A program made the position numbers and the translations under genes. Positions 26,344-32,937 of a stretch of DNA of 36,620 nt are shown piece after piece. The notes under the pieces were generated by a model that saw nothing but the letters and a program-made list of their open reading frames with translations, ran no database searches and was not told the DNA's origin. Source of the DNA: a virus; IMG/VR virus record IMGVR_UViG_3300023096_000012, positions 1 to 36,620 of that record, one strand, 5' to 3'. Every line of letters starts with the position of its first letter. The first letter of the stretch is position 1.

Positions 26344-26790
26344 TTAAGGTGTTGTACAAATTTTTTCTGTTACTGCTTTCATCCAATCTCCTAAAGTTAA
26401 TATTGAATTATCACAAGGGTCTACTAAACATCCTATGACATCTTGACATTCTCCAATAGGTTTTGAGCAAATAGGTTCTGTTTCCAGTTCGACTATTCTT
26501 TCTTGTAGATCACAAATAACTTGCTCAAATTTAGCTAAAACATTTTTTACAATTACTTTTCCTGATTCAAGTGTATATTCCAAACATAACTCTCCTAAAG
26601 CTGATAAATCTATTTCGGTCTTTATTTCTCCTACTTGATTATATAAATCCTGAGTTACCTGTTCTTGATCTAAACATGTTTCTTCTACTAATTCAGATTG
26701 TGAGTTAGGAGTTCCTTCGAAGTCTATACACGCTGAATTTTTTCTTGATCCGCATGTATTACTTATTTTATTTCCGCAATTTTTTGCCAT
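26344..26790 (-). CDS. Cys-rich small tail protein
   Basis: The product is 148 aa with an ATG at 26790. It carries about 12 cysteines spread over the chain (KNCGNKISNTCGSRKNSACI at the start; CSKPIGECQDVIGC, then CDNSILTL near the end). A central helical part (IDLSALGELCLEYTLESGKV, then VLAKFEQVICDLQERIVELE) looks like a coiled coil. It belongs to the same cluster of small fibre-linked genes as 26086 and 24629. The function is unknown; structural disulfides or metal binding are plausible given the cysteines. Confidence 0.75.
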   Translation of the reverse strand: MAKNCGNKISNTCGSRKNSACIDFEGTPNSQSELVEETCLDQEQVTQDLYNQVGEIKTEIDLSALGELCLEYTLESGKVIVKNVLAKFEQVICDLQERIVELETEPICSKPIGECQDVIGCLVDPCDNSILTLGDWMKAVTEKICTTP

Positions 26791-26806
26791 TTTTTTAATT
26801 TTACTA

Positions 26807-27136
26807 CTACATACTTTTCCAGTCGTAGTTGTTGTATATATTTGTTACGTTTTTTGGACAACACTCTCTAAAAGGTTTTATTTTATCTATATTACACCTC
26901 TTCGGGTTTCCTAAAGTGCCATTTATTTTTTTCCAAACCCATTCTGATAATTCGCAATTTTTCATTGAAAAGATTTTTATATATAACCTATAAAATGATA
27001 GTTTATCTTTATCCGCACCTTCTCCTAACATAAAATGATCATATAAGTATTGCTTTCCCATCTCCTCTGAAAATCCTTGTTTCCATTGTGACATGTACTT
27101 TTCTATACTTAATTTCTCTAAACTTTCTTGTCCCAT
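26807..27136 (-). CDS. Small helical tail-cluster protein
   Basis: The product is 109 aa. The ATG at 27136 overlaps the upstream stop by one base (TAATG). It is mostly helical with aromatic and charged residues (QWKQGFSEEMGKQYLYDHFM) and has several cysteines in its second half. It ends at TAG TAG TAA, three stops in a row, one of the few TAG stops in the window. Genes of this size and place occur in crAss-like and related phages, but the role is not known to me. Confidence 0.75.
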   Translation of the reverse strand: MGQESLEKLSIEKYMSQWKQGFSEEMGKQYLYDHFMLGEGADKDKLSFYRLYIKIFSMKNCELSEWVWKKINGTLGNPKRCNIDKIKPFRECCPKNVTNIYNNYDWKSM

Positions 27137-27447
27137 TACACTACTGTTTTTAAGTCACCCGCTGGGGTTTTATACCACCTACTTGTTTCTAAACCTCCTA
27201 ATATTGCTGAAGCATTATCTGTGAAAGTAGGTAAGCTAATACTTGTTCCATTTAATATATTATAAACTTCGCTAATAGTTGCAAACGGATTTATATCACT
27301 TGGAGAATTTGAATTATTCAGAGCATCTATTTCATCTTGTGTTAAGTTAGACTGTTGTGATCTATTATATAAATCTAAAAGAATTGGTTTTAGTTTTTCA
27401 GGTTGATTAAACCAAATTAAATTTTTTATTTTTTGCAGAGTTGTCAT
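27136..27447 (-). CDS. Small tail-cluster protein, unknown function
   Basis: The product is 103 aa from the ATG at 27447 (MTTLQKIKNLIWFNQ). The frame is open 40 codons further upstream, but that part lies wholly inside the preceding gene, and 27447 is one base from that gene's stop, the usual junction here. The first half is helical (PILLDLYNRSQQSNLTQDEI). The second half (PFATISEVYNILNGTSISLP) is mixed, and the chain ends in GDLKTVV. No known domain was recognised. Confidence 0.75.
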   Translation of the reverse strand: MTTLQKIKNLIWFNQPEKLKPILLDLYNRSQQSNLTQDEIDALNNSNSPSDINPFATISEVYNILNGTSISLPTFTDNASAILGGLETSRWYKTPAGDLKTVV

Positions 27448-27448
27448 A

Positions 27449-27982
27449 TTAATATTTTTGTTTATCGAATAGGGAACTAGCTTCTTGAAAATATCTATCA
27501 GCCTTAACAAAATCTCCTTTTTTTGTTTCATCTTTAGATGCTTGTAACCAATCTTTAATTTTTTCAAAAGGTTTTATTTGCTTGGCTGTTTGATCTGTAA
27601 AATCCATACCTATTAAACTGAGTGCTTTTGCTATTTCTAAGTCAATTTCATCTGTTTTAAGATAATATCTTTCTTTTTCTATATCTTCATACCCACTAAG
27701 TAATTTAATGGTGTAAATACCATCAGGTAAGTTTACATAAGTTTCTTTTGTACAATCACCTTTTAAACAAGATATTCCTAAATTATGAGAGTTAAAATTA
27801 TTTACAGCCCACTTTTTAAAAGAAACTGTTTTATATTTTGAAGACCCTGGAATCTTTATTGATATATAGCTAGGTTTATTTTCCGCATATAGCCAATCAC
27901 TAGTATCAGCTACGGAGAGTATTTTTGGATTACCTGTTTCAAAAACTTCAAAATCTATTTTTATTTGGCCAACTATTTCCAT
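27449..27982 (-). CDS. Conserved-type tail structural protein
   Basis: The product is 177 aa from the ATG at 27982 (MEIVGQIKIDFEVFE). A GTG three codons upstream (27991) is the alternative. The N-terminal 110 residues are beta-rich (YISIKIPGSSKYKTVSFKKW, then LPDGIYTIKLLSGYEDIEKE). The phrase LPDGIYTI is a pattern I recall in tail proteins of crAss-like phages. The C-terminal 60 residues are helical with a possible TPR-like end (KGDFVKADRYFQEASSLFDK). It follows the micro-ORF at 28001 and begins the run of small tail genes. Confidence 0.78.
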   Translation of the reverse strand: MEIVGQIKIDFEVFETGNPKILSVADTSDWLYAENKPSYISIKIPGSSKYKTVSFKKWAVNNFNSHNLGISCLKGDCTKETYVNLPDGIYTIKLLSGYEDIEKERYYLKTDEIDLEIAKALSLIGMDFTDQTAKQIKPFEKIKDWLQASKDETKKGDFVKADRYFQEASSLFDKQKY

Positions 27983-28000
27983 ATTATACACGAATTAAAT

Positions 28001-28048
28001 CTATTTCTTTTTTATTGACAAGTAATCGGCTAAAGTGCCTGACTTCAT
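28001..28048 (-). CDS. Micro-ORF (15 aa) with an in-frame A-AAA-AAG slippery site
   Basis: An ATG at 28048, in the 79-nt gap after the spike gene, opens MKSGTLADYLSIKKK and stops at TAG (28001). The heptamer A AAA AAG (28007-28013 on the plus strand as CTTTTTT) sits in the correct phase for a -1 slip. After slipping the product would end KKEIDLIRV at a TAA one base before the ATG at 27982. Either a coupling leader peptide or a chance reading frame is possible; its coding status is uncertain. Confidence 0.3.
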   Translation of the reverse strand: MKSGTLADYLSIKKK

Positions 28049-28061
28049 ATTTATATATTTA

Positions 28062-30926
28062 TTAAAATGGATAGGATTTACCTATACCTAAGTTATATAA
28101 TTCTTGTATTTCTGAATTAATTATTTGTCTATTCCAAACACCAAGTTCATCAATTTTACCTGAAAAAAAGTATAAGGGGATAATTCCAGCTTCTGCACCT
28201 AATCTAAATCTATTCCCTGTATTATTTCCTATTAAAGTATTAGACATGGTTTGAGTTTTAACTAAAATTCCATTAATATAGGCTAATAAAATTCCTGAAT
28301 TAAAAGTAACAGTAAACATATACCAAACATTCATATTTAATACTTGATCTATAGTTATATCTGTATGTGTACTACCATTACCTATAGAAAGTATTAATTT
28401 ATTACCTACTACGCTTCCATTGGTATATAAAGAAATTCCATATTTATTATCAACCCTTTCTTCATTAGATAATATCATTTGTATTCCTGAAAAAGAATTT
28501 ATATTTACCCAAGTATTTATACTTATTTTTTCTCCTGTAACTGGAACTATTCCTGTTAAATAATTAGACCCCGTAAATTCTGCACTATTATTTATTTTAC
28601 CAGTACTATATAAAACAGATCCAGTATTAGTTAGTGTGTAGTTATTACCTGTAGAATCAATAGAATTACCAGAGTTTTCATCTTCTTTCCAATATCCAAA
28701 TAAGTCTAATAATAAATTACTAGGTGGAACATTTGGTAAATCATCTAAGAATCCATCTCCTCTCGTTTTTGTAAAAGTACCTTCTATTCTATTGAATCCG
28801 TAATAGTTAGATAAAACTATATCATCTATTGTTGTTGTTGTTTTAAAAGTAGGTGTTATATCATTTGAAGCTACATGATGTACTCCTATTGCTCTAATAT
28901 ACTTTAATGATGCACTGTTATTTAATAAGTTATCCGATCCTAAAATAGTAACTCCATTAATTAATAACTTATCAACTTTAGCTAAATTTAAAATCTCAAC
29001 TAATGGAGAATCATTAGGTATTGTATTTCTTTCAACATATGCTGAAATATTTAATATACCCACTGTTGCGCCATCTATAACAAAATGACTTATTGTACTT
29101 GTCGTGTAAGGATCATTTGAGTAATAATTTTCAATATTTAATGTTTTTAAAACAGTATTAACTCCTTTCACCATAAATGATGGATTATTATTAACCGAGA
29201 AATCATTTCTCATATAATTTCTTAAAGTTATTCTTTCAGCATTACAATTTAATGAGGCTTTTGCGAAATTACCTCCATAAGCCGTTCCGCTTAAATTAGT
29301 AACGTTTATATTTTCAATTAACACTTTCCCTACATTACCAGGTCCTGCATCTTCTAATCCTGCTGGATTTTGTAAATAATTATCAATTACTAACCAATAA
29401 GCTTGACAAATTCCTTCTACATTTCTAATTGAAACATTATCTATTAATTTATTTCCACTTAATAATCTAATTCCCATTTGTGAATTATCAAAATATAGGT
29501 TTTGAAAATCTACGTTTGTTGCTGAACCAGATTTGCCAAAATAGACTGTGTAATCTCCAGGGTCAACTCCATTTTTAAGCAATGAAGTATTCAGTGTAAT
29601 TGCGTCATCACCACATTTTGCTCTAAGTCCATTTACTTTAATATTATTTTGATATCCGTCAAAATCTAAACCATCTTGGTTAACGTATACTGTTTCTCCT
29701 TGATATATATTCATATTTTCGACTACTACATTTTCATTTGTATGAAATAAACATGCATAAGTTCTAGTATTAATTAAGTTAATATCTTTTAACTGTATAT
29801 TTTTAACACCATACATTCTAATCCCTGTAACAAATCCATAAGTTGAACTGGAGTGCATTTGTTTAGATAGCCCCTCTCTATATCCATTACCATTCCATAT
29901 ACCACCTGTTATAGATATATTAGTATCTGGAAAAACACCTGGTGATGATACAGGTAATGCATTATAATTAGATAGTATAGCTTTGTCTGAATTATCTCTA
30001 AGAATTGCCCCACACCCTTCTAACGCAATAATTGTAGTATAACTTTTTATATTTAATCCTGTAACAGAATATTTACCATCCCAATATACTAGTAAGGGAT
30101 TGTCAAATGATGCTTCATCTAAAATATATTGAATTATTGAAGTATTATCAGTTCCAAAAGTTGAACTATTTAGTGATATATCAGCATCTGATATACACCC
30201 TTTATCTGATAAAAAAATAATTCTATTTTCGCTTCCTGCCCCTTTGTTAGCTAAAAACCATTGTTTATTTACAGCATCCAAATCTTCAATAGGGTCTTGA
30301 ACAGGTAATGTCCCTCCTCCTGTTCCTATTGTACCTGCTTGATATATTGGTATATTATTTGGTCTTGCTACACTATCTGGACTATCTATTCCTAATTCTA
30401 AAAATGCAAATGTTGCACTTCCATCAGGTTGAAAAGCAGTTCCTGTATAAATTCCATTAGAAAATGTTGGTGGAGATGGTAAATCAGATAATTGTTTCCA
30501 TCCTATTGTTACAGCTTCTGCATTTCCACTTCCATCAAATCCTACAACTTGTCTATCTGTACCTGTTGGTAATATTCCGCCTCCCGTAATAACTGGATTT
30601 AATGGATCTGAATTATCTACTCCAACACCTGTAACTGACTGAACTCCTGGGGCTGACCCGCCCCCATTAAAATTTCCAGTATTCTGTCTATAGAATTCTT
30701 CAAAATCAATCTGACTATAAGGACTTCCGTCTTCTTCTAAAAGTTGTGTAATTAATAAAGGTGTATCACTATCCCAATCTTTAATATTAAAGAATCTATA
30801 ATGCGGTTTATTTAAGTTAGACTTATCTACCAGAACTTCTTTTACAAATCCATAGAAAGTTTCTTTAGTAGCGTCATTTGAAAGAACTATGTAATTGTCT
30901 TTTCTATAAAATTTATAATTGTCCAT
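28062..30926 (-). CDS. Tail spike: GH28-like beta-helix depolymerase with LamG-like C-terminus
   Basis: The product is 954 aa with an ATG at 30926. Residues 1-90 (NYKFYRKDNYIVLSNDATKE) form a virion-attachment domain of a type common at fibre N-termini in Bacteroidota phages. A Gly-rich linker with SVTGVGVDNSDPLNPVI follows. Residues about 235-690 are a right-handed beta-helix. Within it NQDGLDFDGYQNNIKVNG and CGDDAITLN correspond to the NTD and DD catalytic boxes of GH28 polygalacturonase-like enzymes, with Gln replacing Thr in the first. Residues about 737-950 (ISINTWVNINSFSGIQMILS, then GKIDELGVWNR) are a LamG/concanavalin-like jelly roll. The protein probably binds and cleaves surface polysaccharide. 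Substrate cannot be told from sequence. Confidence 0.88.
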   Translation of the reverse strand: MDNYKFYRKDNYIVLSNDATKETFYGFVKEVLVDKSNLNKPHYRFFNIKDWDSDTPLLITQLLEEDGSPYSQIDFEEFYRQNTGNFNGGGSAPGVQSVTGVGVDNSDPLNPVITGGGILPTGTDRQVVGFDGSGNAEAVTIGWKQLSDLPSPPTFSNGIYTGTAFQPDGSATFAFLELGIDSPDSVARPNNIPIYQAGTIGTGGGTLPVQDPIEDLDAVNKQWFLANKGAGSENRIIFLSDKGCISDADISLNSSTFGTDNTSIIQYILDEASFDNPLLVYWDGKYSVTGLNIKSYTTIIALEGCGAILRDNSDKAILSNYNALPVSSPGVFPDTNISITGGIWNGNGYREGLSKQMHSSSTYGFVTGIRMYGVKNIQLKDINLINTRTYACLFHTNENVVVENMNIYQGETVYVNQDGLDFDGYQNNIKVNGLRAKCGDDAITLNTSLLKNGVDPGDYTVYFGKSGSATNVDFQNLYFDNSQMGIRLLSGNKLIDNVSIRNVEGICQAYWLVIDNYLQNPAGLEDAGPGNVGKVLIENINVTNLSGTAYGGNFAKASLNCNAERITLRNYMRNDFSVNNNPSFMVKGVNTVLKTLNIENYYSNDPYTTSTISHFVIDGATVGILNISAYVERNTIPNDSPLVEILNLAKVDKLLINGVTILGSDNLLNNSASLKYIRAIGVHHVASNDITPTFKTTTTIDDIVLSNYYGFNRIEGTFTKTRGDGFLDDLPNVPPSNLLLDLFGYWKEDENSGNSIDSTGNNYTLTNTGSVLYSTGKINNSAEFTGSNYLTGIVPVTGEKISINTWVNINSFSGIQMILSNEERVDNKYGISLYTNGSVVGNKLILSIGNGSTHTDITIDQVLNMNVWYMFTVTFNSGILLAYINGILVKTQTMSNTLIGNNTGNRFRLGAEAGIIPLYFFSGKIDELGVWNRQIINSEIQELYNLGIGKSYPF

Positions 30927-30928
30927 GT

Positions 30929-31219
30929 TTATTCTGAAATTGTGCCAGAAGCTTTTAATTTTGTATTGTATTCATCTATTTTTGCTTCAATTGCATCAAG
31001 TCTTGCTTCAACAGCTGTTCTTTGAGCATCCACTGATGTTCTTGCCGCCGCTAAATCTGCATATGTTGCCGCTACTGCTGGAAGATTAGTTGTTGGTGTA
31101 ATTTTAGCTATTGTAGCTGAAGGTTTTGGAACACTATTATATAAAGCAGTAAACAGTTTTTTTAGTTTGCTTGCCGAATTATAATTGTATAATTTCTTTA
31201 TTTGTTCTGGTATTGTCAT
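30929..31219 (-). CDS. Small helical structural protein
   Basis: The product is 96 aa with an ATG at 31219, overlapping the 3' end of the membrane-protein gene by 41 nt. The first 30 residues are basic and helical (EQIKKLYNYNSASKLKKLFT). A Pro/Thr-rich hinge follows (PSATIAKITPTTNLPAVAAT), then an Ala-rich coiled coil (VDAQRTAVEARLDAIEAKID). It stops 2 nt before the spike start codon. It may be a spike-attachment or trimerisation factor, or a small head-fibre-like protein. The family was not recognised. Confidence 0.75.
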   Translation of the reverse strand: MTIPEQIKKLYNYNSASKLKKLFTALYNSVPKPSATIAKITPTTNLPAVAATYADLAAARTSVDAQRTAVEARLDAIEAKIDEYNTKLKASGTISE

Positions 31220-31604
31220 TGTGTTTATTTTTAAATTTTATTATTGCTATTATAATTAATATTCCTATAGTTATGTAATCATTTAAATTAATTTCTCTTG
31301 TATTGAAATATAATCTGTCTATAATGTCCTGTATTAAAAAACATTTTATAAATTCTGTACCAATCCAAGATATTTTTTCTGCATGTTTTGTAAAACTTAT
31401 TAGTAAAATTAGTGTAGCTAATCTCTCCACTACAACAAAATATTCATACCAGATGTCTTCATTATATTTACACAAATATCCACTTATCTGACTACAGAAA
31501 ATAAATAAAATTATAGTTAATATTATACAACTACTTTGGAATTTCACCCTTAGGTGGCTTTGGTGGCGTTGGAAGTATTGTATCAGCCGATTTAGGTTTA
31601 TCAT
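31179..31604 (-). CDS. Multi-span membrane protein of the lysis cassette
   Basis: The open frame gives 141 aa from the ATG at 31604. A GTG at 31547 would give a 122-aa product beginning at the first membrane segment, and it would largely remove the overlap with the 52-aa gene; the true start is unresolved. Three hydrophobic stretches are visible (SSCIILTIILFIFC, FVVVERLATLILLISF, YITIGILIIIAIIKF), followed by a charged tail. Its place directly after the endolysin and a small membrane protein suggests a second holin, antiholin or lysis accessory. No signature motif confirms this. Confidence 0.6.
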   Translation of the reverse strand: MINLNRLIQYFQRHQSHLRVKFQSSCIILTIILFIFCSQISGYLCKYNEDIWYEYFVVVERLATLILLISFTKHAEKISWIGTEFIKCFLIQDIIDRLYFNTREINLNDYITIGILIIIAIIKFKNKHNDNTRTNKEIIQL

Positions 31605-31689
31605 TATCTTTAACTTTTTTCTTTTTAAATTTGATTATTCCTGCGATAATAACTACTAATATAATTCCTGCTACTATGTATTCTTTCAT
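31531..31689 (-). CDS. 52-aa membrane protein with Pro-rich tail (spanin-like?)
   Basis: The ATG at 31689 lies 11 nt after the endolysin stop, and the frame ends at TAG (31531). The sequence starts MKEYIVAGIILVVIIAGIIK, a single N-terminal membrane helix, then a Lys-rich stretch and a Pro-rich tail (TILPTPPKPPKGEIPK). Size, topology and position in the lysis cassette fit a small spanin-like or holin-accessory protein. It has no lipobox Cys, so it is not an obvious outer-membrane spanin. The gene overlaps the N-terminus of the downstream frame by 74 nt in another phase. Confidence 0.6.
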   Translation of the reverse strand: MKEYIVAGIILVVIIAGIIKFKKKKVKDNDKPKSADTILPTPPKPPKGEIPK

Positions 31690-31700
31690 TGTTTTATTTT

Positions 31701-32222
31701 TTATGCTTTTGCTAATCTTTTTGCGTAATCGAATTTTTTGTATTGTGCTCCATTATAATAAAAAGCAAATGTGTCCCAGTCGCTTAATTTTAAAGCTTTG
31801 TACATTTTTTGATTTGATTTTATAAACCTAAGACCTAATCTTAATTGGTTTAACTCGGATTCTTTTGCGTAATCCCACATATCACCAACTGTTTTAAACC
31901 CTAATAATTTATAATGAAATCCCATCACTTGCATCAACCCTACAGAAGTTGATTCCATTGCCGCTTCTTTGTTTTTAGAAAAAGCATCATTAAATGCAAT
32001 CCACTCAGCTGTTTGTTTTTCTACTTTATTTAAACTCCATAATCCGCTTGGTGTATAAGGTGCCTTTCTCTTAAACCAAGATGGTTCGAATTGAATAATG
32101 ATCTTTCCTGTTTCTTTTGAAAATCCTTGCCCTCCTGATTCTACTTTAACAACTTTTTTAATGTTATTAGCAGGGACATCAAATTCTACTGCTAATTTTT
32201 TATAATCTTCTTCTGTTATCAT
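31701..32222 (-). CDS. Endolysin, N-acetylmuramidase (DUF3380-type)
   Basis: The product is 173 aa with an ATG at 32222 overlapping the holin stop (ATGA). The segment KVVKVESGGQGF, with the probable catalytic Glu, followed by IIIQFEPSWFKR, is typical of the N-acetylmuramidase family (PF11860, formerly DUF3380). STSVGLMQVMGFHYKLLGF and FAFYYNGAQYKKFDYAKRL complete the domain. It cleaves the glycan strands of peptidoglycan. There is no signal peptide or wall-binding domain, so it should depend on the adjacent holin for access to the wall. This is the most secure enzymatic call in the window. Confidence 0.92.
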   Translation of the reverse strand: MITEEDYKKLAVEFDVPANNIKKVVKVESGGQGFSKETGKIIIQFEPSWFKRKAPYTPSGLWSLNKVEKQTAEWIAFNDAFSKNKEAAMESTSVGLMQVMGFHYKLLGFKTVGDMWDYAKESELNQLRLGLRFIKSNQKMYKALKLSDWDTFAFYYNGAQYKKFDYAKRLAKA

Positions 32223-32473
32223 TCTTCTGGTGGTATTTCCTTATTTAATATCTTCTTACTAACTTCCGTTATTCCTAATAATGCTGTTAAAAATAAAAGT
32301 AAAGAATTAAAGACATCTATTGCGTAGTGATTCACTTCTTTCTGTAAAATTTTATCTGAAATTACAATGAAAGTCCCTAACAATAATACAAAAATAAAAG
32401 TGACTAGGATGGTTAGGCTTTTTCTAGACCAAATCCCATCTTTATTTTTTAGAGTGTCATCTATTAGTTTCAT
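32219..32473 (-). CDS. Holin candidate
   Basis: The product is 84 aa with an ATG at 32473, overlapping its neighbours by 4 nt on both sides (ATGA). Two membrane helices are visible (KSLTILVTFIFVLLLGTFIV and AIDVFNSLLLFLTALLGI), separated by a short charged loop, with a charged N-terminus and an acidic C-terminus (NKEIPPEE). A two-helix protein just before an endolysin is a class II-like holin by position and topology. Holin families are too diverse to name this one by sequence alone. Confidence 0.8.
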   Translation of the reverse strand: MKLIDDTLKNKDGIWSRKSLTILVTFIFVLLLGTFIVISDKILQKEVNHYAIDVFNSLLLFLTALLGITEVSKKILNKEIPPEE

Positions 32474-32868
32474 ATATTCCCGTTTTTAATCTCTTCTAAT
32501 TCTTTTCTGATTTCTTTATTTTCTTTGTGGAGTTTATCGTGATCAGATTTTAATTTTGTATAATCCTTCTCAAGAGTTTTATATTTAGCTTCATAGGATT
32601 CTGCTCTTTCTTCAAGTATTGCATTCCTTAAAAGCATTTCACCATACTTGTGAGTTAGATCGGCATTAGACTTTTCTAGACTTTCAACTCTCTTAGTAAC
32701 ATCATCAATCATCTTTTTGTAAATATCTACAACTTGAGATGCTAAACTCACTTCATCTGTTTTTTCTTTAATGACTCTAGACTTTTTTGCTGTGAACCAC
32801 GCGGCCACTGGTAATGCAACTAAAGAGAAATCCTTCCAATAAAGTACTATATTTTCTATCCAATTCAT
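32470..32868 (-). CDS. Membrane-anchored coiled-coil lysis protein
   Basis: The product is 132 aa with an ATG at 32868. A single N-terminal membrane helix (VLYWKDFSLVALPVAAWFTA) precedes about 95 residues of almost continuous coiled coil (VESLEKSNADLTHKYGEMLL, KDYTKLKSDHDKLHKENKEI). This is the topology of an inner-membrane spanin (Rz-like), which fits its place as the first gene of the lysis cassette after a strong terminator. No matching outer-membrane lipoprotein was found. A holin-associated regulator is the alternative. Confidence 0.75.
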   Translation of the reverse strand: MNWIENIVLYWKDFSLVALPVAAWFTAKKSRVIKEKTDEVSLASQVVDIYKKMIDDVTKRVESLEKSNADLTHKYGEMLLRNAILEERAESYEAKYKTLEKDYTKLKSDHDKLHKENKEIRKELEEIKNGNI

Positions 32869-32882
32869 TGAGTAGGTTTTAT

Positions 32883-32917
32883 AAAAAAGGAGAGAAAATT
32901 TTAGCCTTCTCTCCTTT
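32883..32917 (-). terminator. Strong Rho-independent terminator after the major structural gene
   Basis: On the minus strand an 11-bp perfect stem, AAAGGAGAGAA with TTCTCTCCTTT (arms 32907-32917 and 32886-32896, loop 10 nt), runs into TTTTTT. It lies about 20 nt after the stop codon at 32938 and separates the abundant structural gene from the lysis genes. Some read-through or a promoter hidden upstream must supply the lysis transcript, since no promoter motif was seen in the remaining gap to 32868. Confidence 0.88.
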
Positions 32918-32937
32918 GATCATTAATTGGACATTAT

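Noticed and set aside
26807-26809. Reassignment of TAG as a sense codon, known in some crAss-like phages
   Set aside because: TAG is rare as a stop, but read-through at 26807, 31531 or 34905 gives no sensible extension, and no long gene contains in-frame TAG.
27448-27567. N-terminal 40-codon extension of the 103-aa gene
   Set aside because: It lies fully inside the preceding gene in another phase; the ATG at 27447 fits the usual one-base junction.
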